The position numbers were made by a program, and so were the translations under genes. This document shows positions 16,275-25,426 of a stretch of DNA of 64,000 bases, piece after piece (within the stretch, counting starts at the first letter, position 1; the number at the start of each line of letters is the position of its first letter). The notes under the pieces were generated by a model. The model did not search any database. It had not been told where the DNA came from and saw nothing but the letters and a program-made list of their open reading frames with translations. This stretch comes from CAVQBC01 sp963848415. GTDB lineage: Bacteria; Actinomycetota; Thermoleophilia; Solirubrobacterales; Solirubrobacteraceae. Location: contig CAWKDN010000001.1 of NCBI GenBank assembly GCA_963848415.1, positions 868,001 to 932,000 on the forward strand. The letters run 5' to 3'.

Positions 16275-17212
16275 TAGGCGGCCGTGACCGGCGCGGCGGG
16301 CGGGTCCGGGAGGCTCACCGGCTCGCCCCGGTAGAGCGCCCGGAGGCCGTCCAGCTCCCCGTCCTCGCGGCGCATCGCCTTCCGGTACCGGCTGAGCGTG
16401 AACCCGGCGCCCGCGTGCCCGAGTTCGTCCGCGACGTAGCCGACGTCCTCCCCGAGCGCGACGGCGACGCTCGCGTACGTGTGCCGAAGCCCGTGGAGGG
16501 TCAGGCCGTCCGTCCGACCGCCCCGGTTCCCGGGGATCGCCTCCGCGGCCGGGATCAGATCCTCCCCCATCCGCTCTAGCCGCTCGTTCGCGAGCCGAAC
16601 GGTGGGCCGGAGGAGGCGGCGGGCGACGTTCCCGTCGCTGTCCCTCGTTCCCGCCGCGGTCGGGAAGACGAGCGCGTCGCGCCCCGGGTCCCGCCGCGCC
16701 TTGAGGTCGAGCAGCGCCTCCTGGAGCGGCGGGCGGAGCGTGACGTGGCGAGCGGCGTTCTCCGTCTTGCCGTCCCGCACGATGAGGAAGCCGTCCGCGA
16801 GCCGCACGTCCCGCCAGGTCAGCGCGAGCGCCTCGCTGATCCGGAGGCCGCCGTAGAGGAGCGCGGAGAGCAGCGCCCGGCCGTGGCCGCGTCCGCCACG
16901 CCTCCCCCGGTCAAGCGCGTCCGCCGCGTCGAGCAGGGCGACGACCTGGGCGGCCCGGTCGAGGTGGACGGCGCGCCTCCTCGGGGCGTGCAGGCGGTAG
17001 CCGGTGAACGGGTTCCGCGGAATCCTCCGCCAGCGAACGGCGACGGCGAGGACGGACTCCCCGGTGCTCAGGCACTTGTTCACGCTCGCGGCGCTGAGGC
17101 CGCCCGCGGCGCGCGGGGCGGTCACGGCGTGGCGGCGGCTGCGCGACTGGCAGGCGGCAGGCCCGCGGCCAATGCGAGGTCGTGGTAAGGGTCGTGAAGT
17201 AGACCTGCGCAT
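16274..17212 (-). CDS. Tyrosine recombinase (island integrase), probably N-terminally truncated
   Basis: A catalytic domain of the phage integrase family with the expected residues: Arg in GGLRISEALALTW, His-x-x-Arg in LHGLRHTYAS, His in ELGHAG and the nucleophilic Tyr in LSRYRKAM. It recombines attP with the tRNA-Val site. Before the catalytic domain only the end of the core-binding domain is seen (SAASVNKCLSTGESVLAVAVRW). Roughly the first 20 residues of the frame overlap, in another frame, the type ISP fragment, so the natural N-terminus (arm-type and part of the core-binding domain) seems lost by rearrangement. Whether the remaining 312 residues are active is doubtful. Confidence 0.8.
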   Translation of the reverse strand: MRRSTSRPLPRPRIGRGPAACQSRSRRHAVTAPRAAGGLSAASVNKCLSTGESVLAVAVRWRRIPRNPFTGYRLHAPRRRAVHLDRAAQVVALLDAADALDRGRRGGRGHGRALLSALLYGGLRISEALALTWRDVRLADGFLIVRDGKTENAARHVTLRPPLQEALLDLKARRDPGRDALVFPTAAGTRDSDGNVARRLLRPTVRLANERLERMGEDLIPAAEAIPGNRGGRTDGLTLHGLRHTYASVAVALGEDVGYVADELGHAGAGFTLSRYRKAMRREDGELDGLRALYRGEPVSLPDPPAAPVTAA

Positions 17213-17426
17213 CCCCCGACGCGCGCCACAGATCCGGTCTCAGGTAGTCGGCGATCCGGTTGTCGGCAAGTACCCACTGCCGATCAAAGGTTCGGTACGC
17301 GTAGCGGGCGATCGCTTCCGGCTTATTCCCGGCGTTCAGGTCGCGCACGGGCGGGAGACGCGAGCCCGTCCCTCCGAGCAGTGGCCGGACACTCGTGGCT
17401 ACCTTCCGATCGCGCGCCTCCTTCAT
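17161..17426 (-). pseudogene. Fragment of a type ISP restriction-modification enzyme
   Basis: The minus-strand frame from about 17426 reads VRPLLGGTGSRLPPVRDL, then RYAYRTFDRQWVLADNR, then RPDLWRASGDAQVYFTTL. These are the characteristic consecutive motifs in the C-terminal half of single-chain type ISP restriction-modification enzymes (helicase, methyltransferase and target recognition in one protein). Only about 85 residues remain, with neither nuclease, helicase nor methylase motifs. The frame then runs out of phase into the integrase. It is a relic of a defence gene. Confidence 0.65.
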
Positions 17427-17622
17427 GACGGCAGGTCGTTCCGACGCCGGCGGCGCTGCTGCCTTGCCACAGATGCAGAAGCGAGGCGCGACTCGATCGC
17501 GCCGCCGGGCGCCTGGTCCTCGTCCGGAGCGGGCGTGAGCGGCGGCTGTGTGAGGACGGCTGCCTTCAAACACCGGAGCGCCAGTCCGCGGAGCGCTCGC
17601 GAGCAAGGATGGGTGCTCGATT

Positions 17623-17727
17623 CGATCGCGATCGTGAGCGAAGCGTTGAGCCTGGCAGCCGCCGCGAGTGCCGACGGGGGCCGTCGCGCTCGCGGACTTT
17701 GGTACGTAGCTCGCGTCACCGTTGACA
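17623..17727 (+). promoter_or_regulatory. Palindrome and TTGACA box upstream of methyltransferase A
   Basis: A perfect 12-bp palindrome CGATCGCGATCG (17623-17634) lies about 90 bp upstream of a consensus -35 TTGACA (17722-17727). The -10 region about 17 nt further (GTCTGC/TCTGCT) is poor. Both elements are repeated in copy B at +11103. The palindrome is a candidate operator. Confidence 0.35.
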
Positions 17728-17802
17728 CCCCCGCGCCGATTGTGGTCTGCTTGCCCCAGGACGACCCGACTCCAGTGGCCGCCTCAAACAGAGGGGATTC
17801 AC

Positions 17803-18870
17803 ATGAGCGCGACGGGGATTGACGAGGCCAAGCTCGAGGCCTTCATGGGGCAAGCGGTTACCGACATGGGCGCGATCATTAGCGCGCCGCTGATGGTGAT
17901 CGGCGAGAAGCTCGGCCTGTATAAGGCTATGGCTGGTGCCGGGCCGCTGAGCTCGCAGGAAGTGGCGGAGCGCTCTGGCGCAGCCGAGCGCTACGTGCGG
18001 GAGTGGCTTCGGAACCAGGCAGCCGGCGGCTACGTGACCTATGACCCCGAAAGCGACCGCTATACGCTGCCCGACGAGCACGCGCTTGCGCTCGCGGATG
18101 AGGACAGCCCGTTCTACATCCTGGGCGTCTATGAATCGATCGCGTCCTTATACGCCGACGAAGACCAAATCCTCGAGGCGTTCCGAAGCGGCGGAGGAAT
18201 GGGCTGGCACGAGCACGACCACCGCCTGTTCCGCGGCACCGAGCGATTCTTCCGACCCGGCTACCGCGCCCACCTCATCGCCGAGTGGATCCCGGCGCTG
18301 GACGGTGTGAAGGAGAAGCTCGAGCGAGGCGCGAAGGTCGCCGATGTCGGCTGCGGGCACGGAGCATCGACGGTCATCATGGCCGAAGCATTCCCGAACT
18401 CCGAATTCATCGGATTCGACTACCACGACGCATCGATCGAGCGTGCGCGCGAGGCGGCCAGAGACGCGGGCGTCCAGGACCGCATCACGTTCGAGGTGGC
18501 GTCGGCCAAGGACTACCCGGCGGGCGGCTACGACCTTGTCTGCGTGTTCGACTGCCTGCACGATATGGGCGACCCCGTGGGCGCCTCGGCGCATGTGTTG
18601 CAGACGCTGGACGCCGACGGCACGTGGATGATCGTCGAGCCGTTTGCCAACGACCGCGTCGAGGAGAACCTCAATCCGGTGGGGCGCGTTTTCTACGGAG
18701 CTTCAACGGTGATCTGCACGCCGGCGTCGCTCGACCAGGAGGTCGGTCTCGCGCTAGGCGCGCAGGCGGGCGAGGCGCGGCTAACCGAGGTACTCAAGCA
18801 GGGCGGGTTCAGTCGCGTGCGCCGCGCCACCGAAACGCCGTTCAACCTCATCCTCGAGGCAAGACCGTAG
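17803..18870 (+). CDS. Class I SAM-dependent methyltransferase with N-terminal winged helix (copy A)
   Basis: A 355-residue protein. Residues 1-100 form a winged-helix dimerisation domain like that of O-methyltransferases (EKLGLYKAMA, SSQEVAERSG, YVREWLRNQAAGGYV). The second half is a Rossmann methyltransferase with motif I VADVGCGHGASTVIMAEAFP, FIGFDYHD as the adenosine-binding acidic strand and FDCLHDMGDP as motif IV. It resembles the Rv2258c group, whose substrates are unknown. The ATG follows a GAGGGG ribosome site. It is almost identical to the gene at 28906. The gene is transcribed alone, with no partner in its operon. Confidence 0.85.
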   Translation: MSATGIDEAKLEAFMGQAVTDMGAIISAPLMVIGEKLGLYKAMAGAGPLSSQEVAERSGAAERYVREWLRNQAAGGYVTYDPESDRYTLPDEHALALADEDSPFYILGVYESIASLYADEDQILEAFRSGGGMGWHEHDHRLFRGTERFFRPGYRAHLIAEWIPALDGVKEKLERGAKVADVGCGHGASTVIMAEAFPNSEFIGFDYHDASIERAREAARDAGVQDRITFEVASAKDYPAGGYDLVCVFDCLHDMGDPVGASAHVLQTLDADGTWMIVEPFANDRVEENLNPVGRVFYGASTVICTPASLDQEVGLALGAQAGEARLTEVLKQGGFSRVRRATETPFNLILEARP

Positions 18871-18937
18871 CGGCGGGCACGCAGTCGCTTCGCACGTTTG
18901 CGAGAGCCTCTGTACGCCCGCGCGGGACGCCCGCTCA

Positions 18938-19231
18938 GGACGACACCAAGCGCGCTGGACCGGCCCTCCTCTTACGCCTGCTCCGCCAAGGCGAAGCAGG
19001 TGACTGCGCGCGAACGATCGGCGCTCTCGGAGGTCGTCCCCGTCTGTGATCACCACCCGATTCGCACTACGAGCACCGTGGCCAGGTCTCCCGGGGTGGT
19101 CCACGTAAGGGCGGTACCTCCTGCGAGGGCTCGCCGAGGCAACCGGCCGGGGGTGACCCCGACGCCGGGCTGGCGCTAAGGGGCGGGGCGGCGTATGGTC
19201 GCACCAACGACCACGAAAGGAGCGTCGCTCG
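18938..19231. other. Spacer between methyltransferase unit and kinase operon
   Basis: No gene is seen in these 294 bases. The last part holds the ribosome site CGAAAGGAGCG used by the kinase. Confidence 0.4.
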
Positions 19232-20998
19232 GTGGTGTCCCGACTCGACGGGTCGGGCACCGGGCTCGCGCGTGAAACTTGGCTGCGGATCGCGCGGCTC
19301 GGGCTGTGGCTGATCGGCTTGGCCGCCGGTGCGTGGCTGATCGCGTCCGCTCTGATCGACCCAAGGCTCGCGGGCCAGCGCCTGCTGTTCGCGACCTTCG
19401 CGCTCGTGGGCCTCTCCTTCCTGGCCTGCGGCCTGGTCGCGTGGCGCCACCGGCCCGAGCGGCGCCTCGGCCCGCTCATGGTCCTGCTCGGCGGCGTCTG
19501 GCTCGCCGGCCTCGTGGGGCAGATGTCCGACGGCGCGCTCCCGTCCACGCTCGGCGCCTGGATCAACGACTCGTGGGTGGTCCTGCTCACGTTCTTCCTC
19601 GTCACGTTCCCGCACGCCCGATTCACCTCGACCACGGACCGGCTGCTCGTGGCGCCGTTCGCGTTCACGGCCTTCGTGCTCGGGCTGGTGTGGCTGCTGT
19701 TCCTCCCCGACCTGCCGCCGCAGGGGAACGCGCTCGTCGTCTGGCCGGACGCGGAGGTCGCGGATGCCGTCGACACCGCCCAGCGCGTGATCTACGTGGT
19801 CGCATCCTTCGTCGTCGTGGCCGTGCTGGCCGTGCGATGGGCCCGGGCCTCGCCGCCGCAGCGGCGTGGGCTGACCCCGATCCTCGCCGGCGGCGCCGCG
19901 CTGCTGGTGGCGAACGTCCAGCTCGTGGTCTCGAAGCTCGGCGGCGAGCTCTTCCACTCCGGGCTCCTGACGGCGTTGATGTTCGTCCTCACCGCGGTGC
20001 CGGTGCTGGTGCTCGTCGACATGCTGCGGGCGCGCCTCGCCCGCTCCGCCGTCGCGGACCTCGTGCTGGCGCTGCACGCGAGCCTGCCGCCGCAGGATCT
20101 CGGCCCCGCGGTCGCGCGCGCTCTCGGGGACCCGTCGCTGCGGGTCGTCTACTGGCTGCCCGAGCACAGCTCCTACGCCGACCTCGACGGGCACCCGGTC
20201 GAGCTGCCGGCGGATCGCGCGCGCTGGACCGCCGTTGTCGACGGATCGGGGACGCCCGTCGCCGCGCTGCTGCACGACCCGTCGCTGCACGAGCAGCCGG
20301 CCCTGCTGGACGCCGTCGGCGCCGCGGCGGGCCTCGCACTGGAGCGCGCGCGGTTGCACGCCGAGCTGCACGTGCGCCTCGACGAGCTGCGCAGTACGCA
20401 CGCCCGGATCCTCGACGCGGCGCAGTCCGAGCGCCGCCGGCTCGAGCGCGACCTGCACGACGGCGCGCAGCAGCGGCTGGTCACGCTCGCGCTCGACCTC
20501 GGCAGGCTGGAACGGCGGCTGGGAGACGATCCGGACGCGCGGCGCGGGCTCGAGGAGGCCCGCGGCGAGCTGGGACGCTCGCTCGAGGAGCTGCGCGAGC
20601 TGGCGCGGGGGATCCACCCGGCCGTCGTCACGGGACGCGGCCTCGAGACGGCGCTCCAGGGGCTCGTCGCGCGCGCCCCGGTTCCCGTGACGCTCTCGGT
20701 CGCGCTGCCCGCCCGGCCGCCCGAGCCCGTCGAGGTGGCCGCGTACTACATGGTCTCGGAGTGCCTCACGAACGTCGCGAAGTACGCCGATGCGTCGGCC
20801 GTCAGCGTGGACGTCCTGCGGTCCGACGGCGAGCTCGTCGTCGAGGTGGCCGACGACGGCGTCGGCGGGGCGACCGGCGAAAACGGCTCCGGGCTGCACG
20901 GGCTGACCGATCGGGTCGAGTCCCTCGGCGGGCACCTCCACGTAACCAGCCTCACGGGGCACGGCACGCGCGTCCGGGCGGAGATCCCGTGCGCGTAG
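19232..20998 (+). CDS. Sensor histidine kinase (HisKA_3 / NarL-type partner)
   Basis: A 588-residue membrane kinase. The N-terminal 270 residues hold about seven hydrophobic helices with short loops, so it probably senses something in or near the membrane. A GAF-like segment follows (residues 275-380), then the phosphoacceptor helix ERRRLERDLHDGAQQRLV with its His, and an HATPase_c domain (SECLTNVAKYADAS, VEVADDGVGG, GSGLHGLTDRVESLGG). The GTG start (19232, or 19235 just after) has AAAGGAG about 9 nt upstream. The response regulator starts within its last codons, and the ABC genes follow, so the system probably controls that exporter. Confidence 0.92.
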   Translation: MVSRLDGSGTGLARETWLRIARLGLWLIGLAAGAWLIASALIDPRLAGQRLLFATFALVGLSFLACGLVAWRHRPERRLGPLMVLLGGVWLAGLVGQMSDGALPSTLGAWINDSWVVLLTFFLVTFPHARFTSTTDRLLVAPFAFTAFVLGLVWLLFLPDLPPQGNALVVWPDAEVADAVDTAQRVIYVVASFVVVAVLAVRWARASPPQRRGLTPILAGGAALLVANVQLVVSKLGGELFHSGLLTALMFVLTAVPVLVLVDMLRARLARSAVADLVLALHASLPPQDLGPAVARALGDPSLRVVYWLPEHSSYADLDGHPVELPADRARWTAVVDGSGTPVAALLHDPSLHEQPALLDAVGAAAGLALERARLHAELHVRLDELRSTHARILDAAQSERRRLERDLHDGAQQRLVTLALDLGRLERRLGDDPDARRGLEEARGELGRSLEELRELARGIHPAVVTGRGLETALQGLVARAPVPVTLSVALPARPPEPVEVAAYYMVSECLTNVAKYADASAVSVDVLRSDGELVVEVADDGVGGATGENGSGLHGLTDRVESLGGHLHVTSLTGHGTRVRAEIPCA

Positions 20999-21645
20999 CG
21001 CTGGCCGAGGACGGGATGCTGTTCCGCGAGGGGCTCGCGCGCCTGCTGGCGGACAGCGGCTTCACCGTCGGGGCGCGGTGCGCGAGCGCGGACGAGCTCC
21101 TGCGCGCGCTCGAGAGCGAGACGCCAGATGTCGCGATCGTCGACATGCGGATGCCGCCCACGCACACCGACGAGGGCCTGCAGGCAGCGCGGGAGATCCG
21201 CGCGCGGCGACCGTCCGTCGGGGTGCTCGTGCTCTCGCAGTACGCCGAGCCGGGCCTCGCGATGGAGCTGCTCGGCGGGGGCGTCGAGGGCCTCGGCTAC
21301 CTGCTGAAGGAGCGCGTGCAGGACCTGGAGGAGTTCGCGGCCGCGGTGCGCCGCGTCGCCGCGGGCGGATCCGCGATCGATCCCGCGCTCGTCTCCGCGC
21401 TGCTCCGGCGCGAGCGCGCCCCCGATCCGCTCGCCACCCTCACGCCGCGCGAGCGCGAGGTCCTCGGCCTGATGGCGGAGGGACGCTCGAACCAGGCGAT
21501 CGCGGAGCGGCTTGGCGTCACGGAGCGCGGCGTCCAGAAGCACATCACGAGCATCTTCTGCCGGCTCGGGCTCCCGCCCGACGACGACGACCACCGGCGC
21601 GTCCTCGCGGTCCTCGCGTTCCTGGGACCGCACCCCGCGGGGTGA
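20989..21645 (+). CDS. LuxR/NarL-family response regulator
   Basis: A 218-residue regulator whose GTG overlaps the kinase gene by 10 nt. The receiver domain has the acidic pocket (ALAEDG), the phosphorylated Asp in VAIVDMRMPP and a Lys in YLLKERV. The C-terminal HTH has LTPREREVLGLMAEGRSNQAIAERL and GVQKHITSIFCRLGL. It is the partner of the preceding kinase and probably activates the ABC transporter operon 70 bp downstream. Confidence 0.93.
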   Translation: MRVALAEDGMLFREGLARLLADSGFTVGARCASADELLRALESETPDVAIVDMRMPPTHTDEGLQAAREIRARRPSVGVLVLSQYAEPGLAMELLGGGVEGLGYLLKERVQDLEEFAAAVRRVAAGGSAIDPALVSALLRRERAPDPLATLTPREREVLGLMAEGRSNQAIAERLGVTERGVQKHITSIFCRLGLPPDDDDHRRVLAVLAFLGPHPAG

Positions 21646-21714
21646 ATCAGGACGTACCCCCGCACGCCGGGGGACCCCATTTCGGGCGGAGCGGGCTGGT
21701 GGGACGGTCCCCGC

Positions 21715-22482
21715 ATGCACACCGTCGTCATCCCCTCCCATGAGGCGGCGCTCCCCACCGCCGTCGTGACCGCCACCGATCTCACCCGCCGCTACGGCGA
21801 GGGCGAGACCGCCGTCGACGCCCTACGCGGCGTCTCGGTCGAGATCGCGCGCGGCCGCCTCACCGCCGTGATGGGCCCGTCCGGCTCGGGCAAGTCCACC
21901 CTGATGCACATCCTCGCCGGCCTCGACCGCCCGACCGCCGGCGCGGTCGAGGTCGCGGGCGTCGACGTCACGACGCTCGACGACACCGCGCTGACGCGGC
22001 TGCGGCGCGACCACATCGGGTTCATCTTCCAGTTCTTCAACCTGCTCCCGATGCTCACGGCGGCCGAGAACATCTCGCTGCCGCTGCGGCTCGCCGGGAG
22101 CCGGCCCGACCCAGACTGGCTCGAGCAGCTCATCTCCACGGTCGGCCTGTCGGACCGGCTCGGCCACCGGCCGTCCGAACTCTCCGGCGGCCAGCAGCAG
22201 CGCGTCGCGGTGGCGCGCGCGCTCGTGTCGCGGCCCAGCGTCGTCTTCGCCGACGAGCCCACCGGCAACCTGGACTCGACGACCGGCAACGAGATCCTCG
22301 CGCTGCTGCGCGACTCGGTCGACACGCTCGGCCAGACCACGGTCATGGTGACCCACGACGCGCACGCCGCGGCGATCGCCGACCGGGTCGTGTTCCTGGA
22401 CGACGGCATGATCGTCCGCGACATCGGCGCGGCCAGCGCGCACGAGATCCTCGAGACGCTCGAGGAGGTCGGCGAGCGATGA
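21715..22482 (+). CDS. ABC transporter ATP-binding protein (MacB/LolD type)
   Basis: A 255-residue ATPase with Walker A GPSGSGKST, Q-loop FQFFNLLPML, signature LSGGQQQRVAVARAL, Walker B VVFADEPTGNLDS and the H-loop His in VTHDAH. This subfamily works with FtsX-type permeases to move antibiotics, peptides or lipoproteins using the mechanotransmission scheme. Its stop overlaps the permease ATG (ATGA). The 69-bp gap behind the regulator may hold its binding site. Confidence 0.95.
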   Translation: MHTVVIPSHEAALPTAVVTATDLTRRYGEGETAVDALRGVSVEIARGRLTAVMGPSGSGKSTLMHILAGLDRPTAGAVEVAGVDVTTLDDTALTRLRRDHIGFIFQFFNLLPMLTAAENISLPLRLAGSRPDPDWLEQLISTVGLSDRLGHRPSELSGGQQQRVAVARALVSRPSVVFADEPTGNLDSTTGNEILALLRDSVDTLGQTTVMVTHDAHAAAIADRVVFLDDGMIVRDIGAASAHEILETLEEVGER

Positions 22483-25040
22483 TTGTGGTCGCGCTGAAGG
22501 GCCTCGCTGGGCGCAAGCTCCGCGCGCTGCTGACCGCCTTCGCCGTCGTCATCGGCGTCTCGATGGTGAGCGGCACGTTCGTCCTCACGGACACGATGCA
22601 GAAGGCGTTCGACGGCATCTTCACGGCGTCCTACGACGAGACCGACGCCGTCATCGGCGGCAAACAGGTCGTCGAGGGCTCCACGAGCGGCGGCGCGCCG
22701 GTGCCGGAGGCGCTGCTCGCCAAGGTGCGGGCGCTGCCCGAGGTGGCCGCGGCGGGCGGCACGATCGCGCTGGACGACTCGAACACCGCCGAGATCAACG
22801 GCCGTGACGGCAAGGCGCTCGGGACGGCCGACGCGCCCGCGCTCGGCCTCGCCCACGACGCCGCCAACCCGCAGTTCAGCCCGCTCGAGCTCCAGTCGGG
22901 TACCTGGGCCAAGGGTCCAGGCCAGGTCGTCCTCGACGCGGGCACGGCCGAGGCCGAGAAGTTCCGGGTCGGCGACTCCGTCGAGGTGTCGACGCTCGGG
23001 TCCAGACGCGAGTACCGGCTCACCGGCGTCGCGAAGTTCGGCGACGTGGACTCGCTCGGCGGAGCCACGATGGCGATCTTCGACCTCCCGACCGCGCAGC
23101 GGCTCCTGCAGAAGGAGGGCAGCTTCGACGGGATCTCGATGGCCGCGAGCGACGGCACGTCGCCGACCGAGCTCGTCCGCGCGGTCCAGCCACTGCTCCC
23201 GGACAGCCTGCAGGTCCAGGACAACGCGGCGCAGGCGGAGGAGGACGCCAAGGAGACCGACGAGGGCATGGCGTTCATGCGCTACTTCCTCCTCGGCTTC
23301 GGCGGCATCGCGCTCTTCGTTGGCGCGTTCGTGATCTTCAACACGCTGTCGATCACGGTCGCGCAGCGCACGCGCGAGTTCGCGACCCTGCGCACGCTCG
23401 GGGCGTCGCGCAAGCAGGTCCTGCGCTCCGTCCTGCTCGAGGGCTTCGTCGTCGGCCTGCTGGCGTCGGTCATCGGGCTCTTCCTCGGCCTCGGGATCGG
23501 AAAGGGCATCAACGCCCTGATGATCGCGCTCGGCGTCGACCTGCCGGAGTCGGGCACGGTGCTAGCGCTCCGGACGGTCATCGCGTCGCTCCTCCTGGGC
23601 ACGCTGATCACGCTGATCGCAACCGTCGTGCCCGCGCGGAGGGCGACGCGCGTCCCGCCGATCGCGGCAGTGCGCGAGGGCGCGGCGCTACCACCCTCCC
23701 GCCTGGCCGCGCACTCGCTCAACGCCGCGCTCGGCATGACGGTCGCTTCGATCGCCGCGATCTCGGCCGGCATCTTCGCCGGCGGGCTGAGCGCGGTCGC
23801 CGTCGCCCTGCTCCTCGCCGGCGGCGTGCTCGGGCTGTTCCTGGGGATCGCGCTGCTCGCACCGCGGCTCGTGGGACCCCTGGCCCGCCTGGTCGGCTGG
23901 CCCGCGCGACGCACCGGCGGCGTGGCGGCCGATCTCGCGGGGGCGAACGCCGTCCGCAACCCCGGCCGCACCGCGTCGACCGCGGCGGCGCTGATGGTCG
24001 GGCTGACGCTGGTCACGGTCGTGGCTGTGCTCGGCGCCGGCCTCCGCACGTCGGTCGAGAAGGCCGTCACGGACCAGGTCCGCGCCGGCTGGGTCCTCGA
24101 CGGGCTGGACGGCGAGCCGTTCCAGGCCGCGGAGGGCAACGCATTGGCGAGCGTGCCGGGCGTGCGGGCGTTCTCGCATGTCCGCATCGACCAGGCGCTG
24201 GTGGGCGGACGCGAGGACGGCGTCACGGGCATCGACCCCGCGACGATCGCGCGCTTCTACCGGTTCGAATGGACCTCCGGCTCGGAACAGGCCCTGTCCC
24301 GGCTCGGATCGGACGGAGCGCTGATCACCGAGACCTACGCGAAGGACCGCGACCTCGCGGTCGGCAGTCGCCTCGCGATGGAGACCGCGTCCGGCGCCAA
24401 GCGGCAGCTCGTCGTCCGCGGTATCTACGACCCGCCGGAGATCGAGCAGCTGCTGGGTGCGGTCAGCATCTCGCAGCAGGCGTTCGACGACGCGTTCCCG
24501 CAGCCGAAGAACCGCTTCACGTTCCTCGACGCCCCCTCGGACGGCGCGACGGCGGGGCGGCTCGACTCCGCGGCGGCCGGATTCGGCGACGCGAACCTCC
24601 ACGCCGGCGACGTGTTCGCCGAGGACTACATGCGGGGCTTCGCAAGCTTCCTGAACATGATCTACGTGCTGCTCGCGTTCTCGGTCGTCGTGAGCCTGTT
24701 CGGGATGGTCAACACGCTCGTGCTGTCGGTGTTCGAGCGCACGCGCGAGCTCGGGATGCTGCGGGCGATCGGGATGACCCGCCGCCAGGCGCGGCGGATG
24801 ATCCGGCACGAGAGCATCACCACGGCGTTGATCGGTGCCGCGCTTGGCCTGCCGCTGGGCGTGTTCCTCGCGGCGCTCGTCACGCAGGCGCTGGCGCAGT
24901 ACGACGTCGGCATGGCGCTGCCGGTCCCGACGCTGGTGGGCTTCACGCTGCTGGCCGCGCTCGCGGGCGTCGCCGCGGCGGTGCTGCCGGCCCGGCGGGC
25001 ATCGCGGCTTGACGTGCTCGACGCCCTGCACTACGAGTGA
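22479..25040 (+). CDS. FtsX-like ABC transporter permease
   Basis: An 853-residue permease with two FtsX domains and about ten membrane helices. An N-terminal helix is followed by a large extracytoplasmic domain (residues 40-260), then three helices (270-400), further helices, a second external domain (520-700) and three C-terminal helices with the conserved FERTRELGMLRAIGMTRRQ motif. It pairs with the preceding ATPase. The linked kinase/regulator pair suggests an inducible exporter or stress-relief pump. The substrate is unknown. Confidence 0.93.
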   Translation: MIVVALKGLAGRKLRALLTAFAVVIGVSMVSGTFVLTDTMQKAFDGIFTASYDETDAVIGGKQVVEGSTSGGAPVPEALLAKVRALPEVAAAGGTIALDDSNTAEINGRDGKALGTADAPALGLAHDAANPQFSPLELQSGTWAKGPGQVVLDAGTAEAEKFRVGDSVEVSTLGSRREYRLTGVAKFGDVDSLGGATMAIFDLPTAQRLLQKEGSFDGISMAASDGTSPTELVRAVQPLLPDSLQVQDNAAQAEEDAKETDEGMAFMRYFLLGFGGIALFVGAFVIFNTLSITVAQRTREFATLRTLGASRKQVLRSVLLEGFVVGLLASVIGLFLGLGIGKGINALMIALGVDLPESGTVLALRTVIASLLLGTLITLIATVVPARRATRVPPIAAVREGAALPPSRLAAHSLNAALGMTVASIAAISAGIFAGGLSAVAVALLLAGGVLGLFLGIALLAPRLVGPLARLVGWPARRTGGVAADLAGANAVRNPGRTASTAAALMVGLTLVTVVAVLGAGLRTSVEKAVTDQVRAGWVLDGLDGEPFQAAEGNALASVPGVRAFSHVRIDQALVGGREDGVTGIDPATIARFYRFEWTSGSEQALSRLGSDGALITETYAKDRDLAVGSRLAMETASGAKRQLVVRGIYDPPEIEQLLGAVSISQQAFDDAFPQPKNRFTFLDAPSDGATAGRLDSAAAGFGDANLHAGDVFAEDYMRGFASFLNMIYVLLAFSVVVSLFGMVNTLVLSVFERTRELGMLRAIGMTRRQARRMIRHESITTALIGAALGLPLGVFLAALVTQALAQYDVGMALPVPTLVGFTLLAALAGVAAAVLPARRASRLDVLDALHYE

Positions 25041-25426
25041 CACGGGCACGGCCGGCCCCCGCCGCGCAGGCCGCGGGGCGGGCCGTCGAACAGCCCCTCA
25101 CCGACCTACCGCCGCGCCTGCAGCTCGTCCAGGGGAGGAGCCTGTGGCGGGCGTGGCGGACGCGCGGTCTGCACCGAGAGCGGCAGCCTGCTGCAACTCG
25201 CGGGGAGTGGACGCCGAGCGGTTGCTGTGCGACGAGGCGGCTGCCGAGGGCGACTCTGGACGGTCAACCCTCCGGCGGTGGAAGCTACGGCGCTATCGCA
25301 CGGTCAAGGGAAGGACCTCAACCGCGACGAGACGAGGCTGCTGAGGCCCGCCGCCTGTGGCGGGCCTCAGCCTCTTCTGGATCCGGAGCGATCGCCCCGG
25401 GGCGAGTTCTGTCCCGACTCGGCTGT
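25041..25426. other. Intergenic stretch after ABC operon
   Basis: No gene with family features or sustained codon bias is seen in these 386 bases. It ends in the strong hairpin at 25340-25371. Confidence 0.5.
25340..25371. terminator. Strong bidirectional hairpin
   Basis: GCTGAGGCCCGCC and GGCGGGCCTCAGC form a perfect 13-bp stem around GCCTGT. It lies between the end of the ABC operon on the plus strand and the end of the SnoaL-like gene on the minus strand, so it can serve both. Confidence 0.75.

Larger units (their letters stand above)
17498..18937 (+). repeat. Copy A of a 1.44-kb direct repeat carrying a methyltransferase unit
   Basis: It matches 28601-30040 base for base apart from about four substitutions that I noted, with sharp ends on both sides. 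The unit holds about 300 bp of leader, the whole methyltransferase gene and about 65 bp downstream. Ten-base inverted repeats GAGCGGGCGT (17527-17536) and ACGCCCGCTC (18927-18936) lie near its ends. It contains no transposase. Confidence 0.9.
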
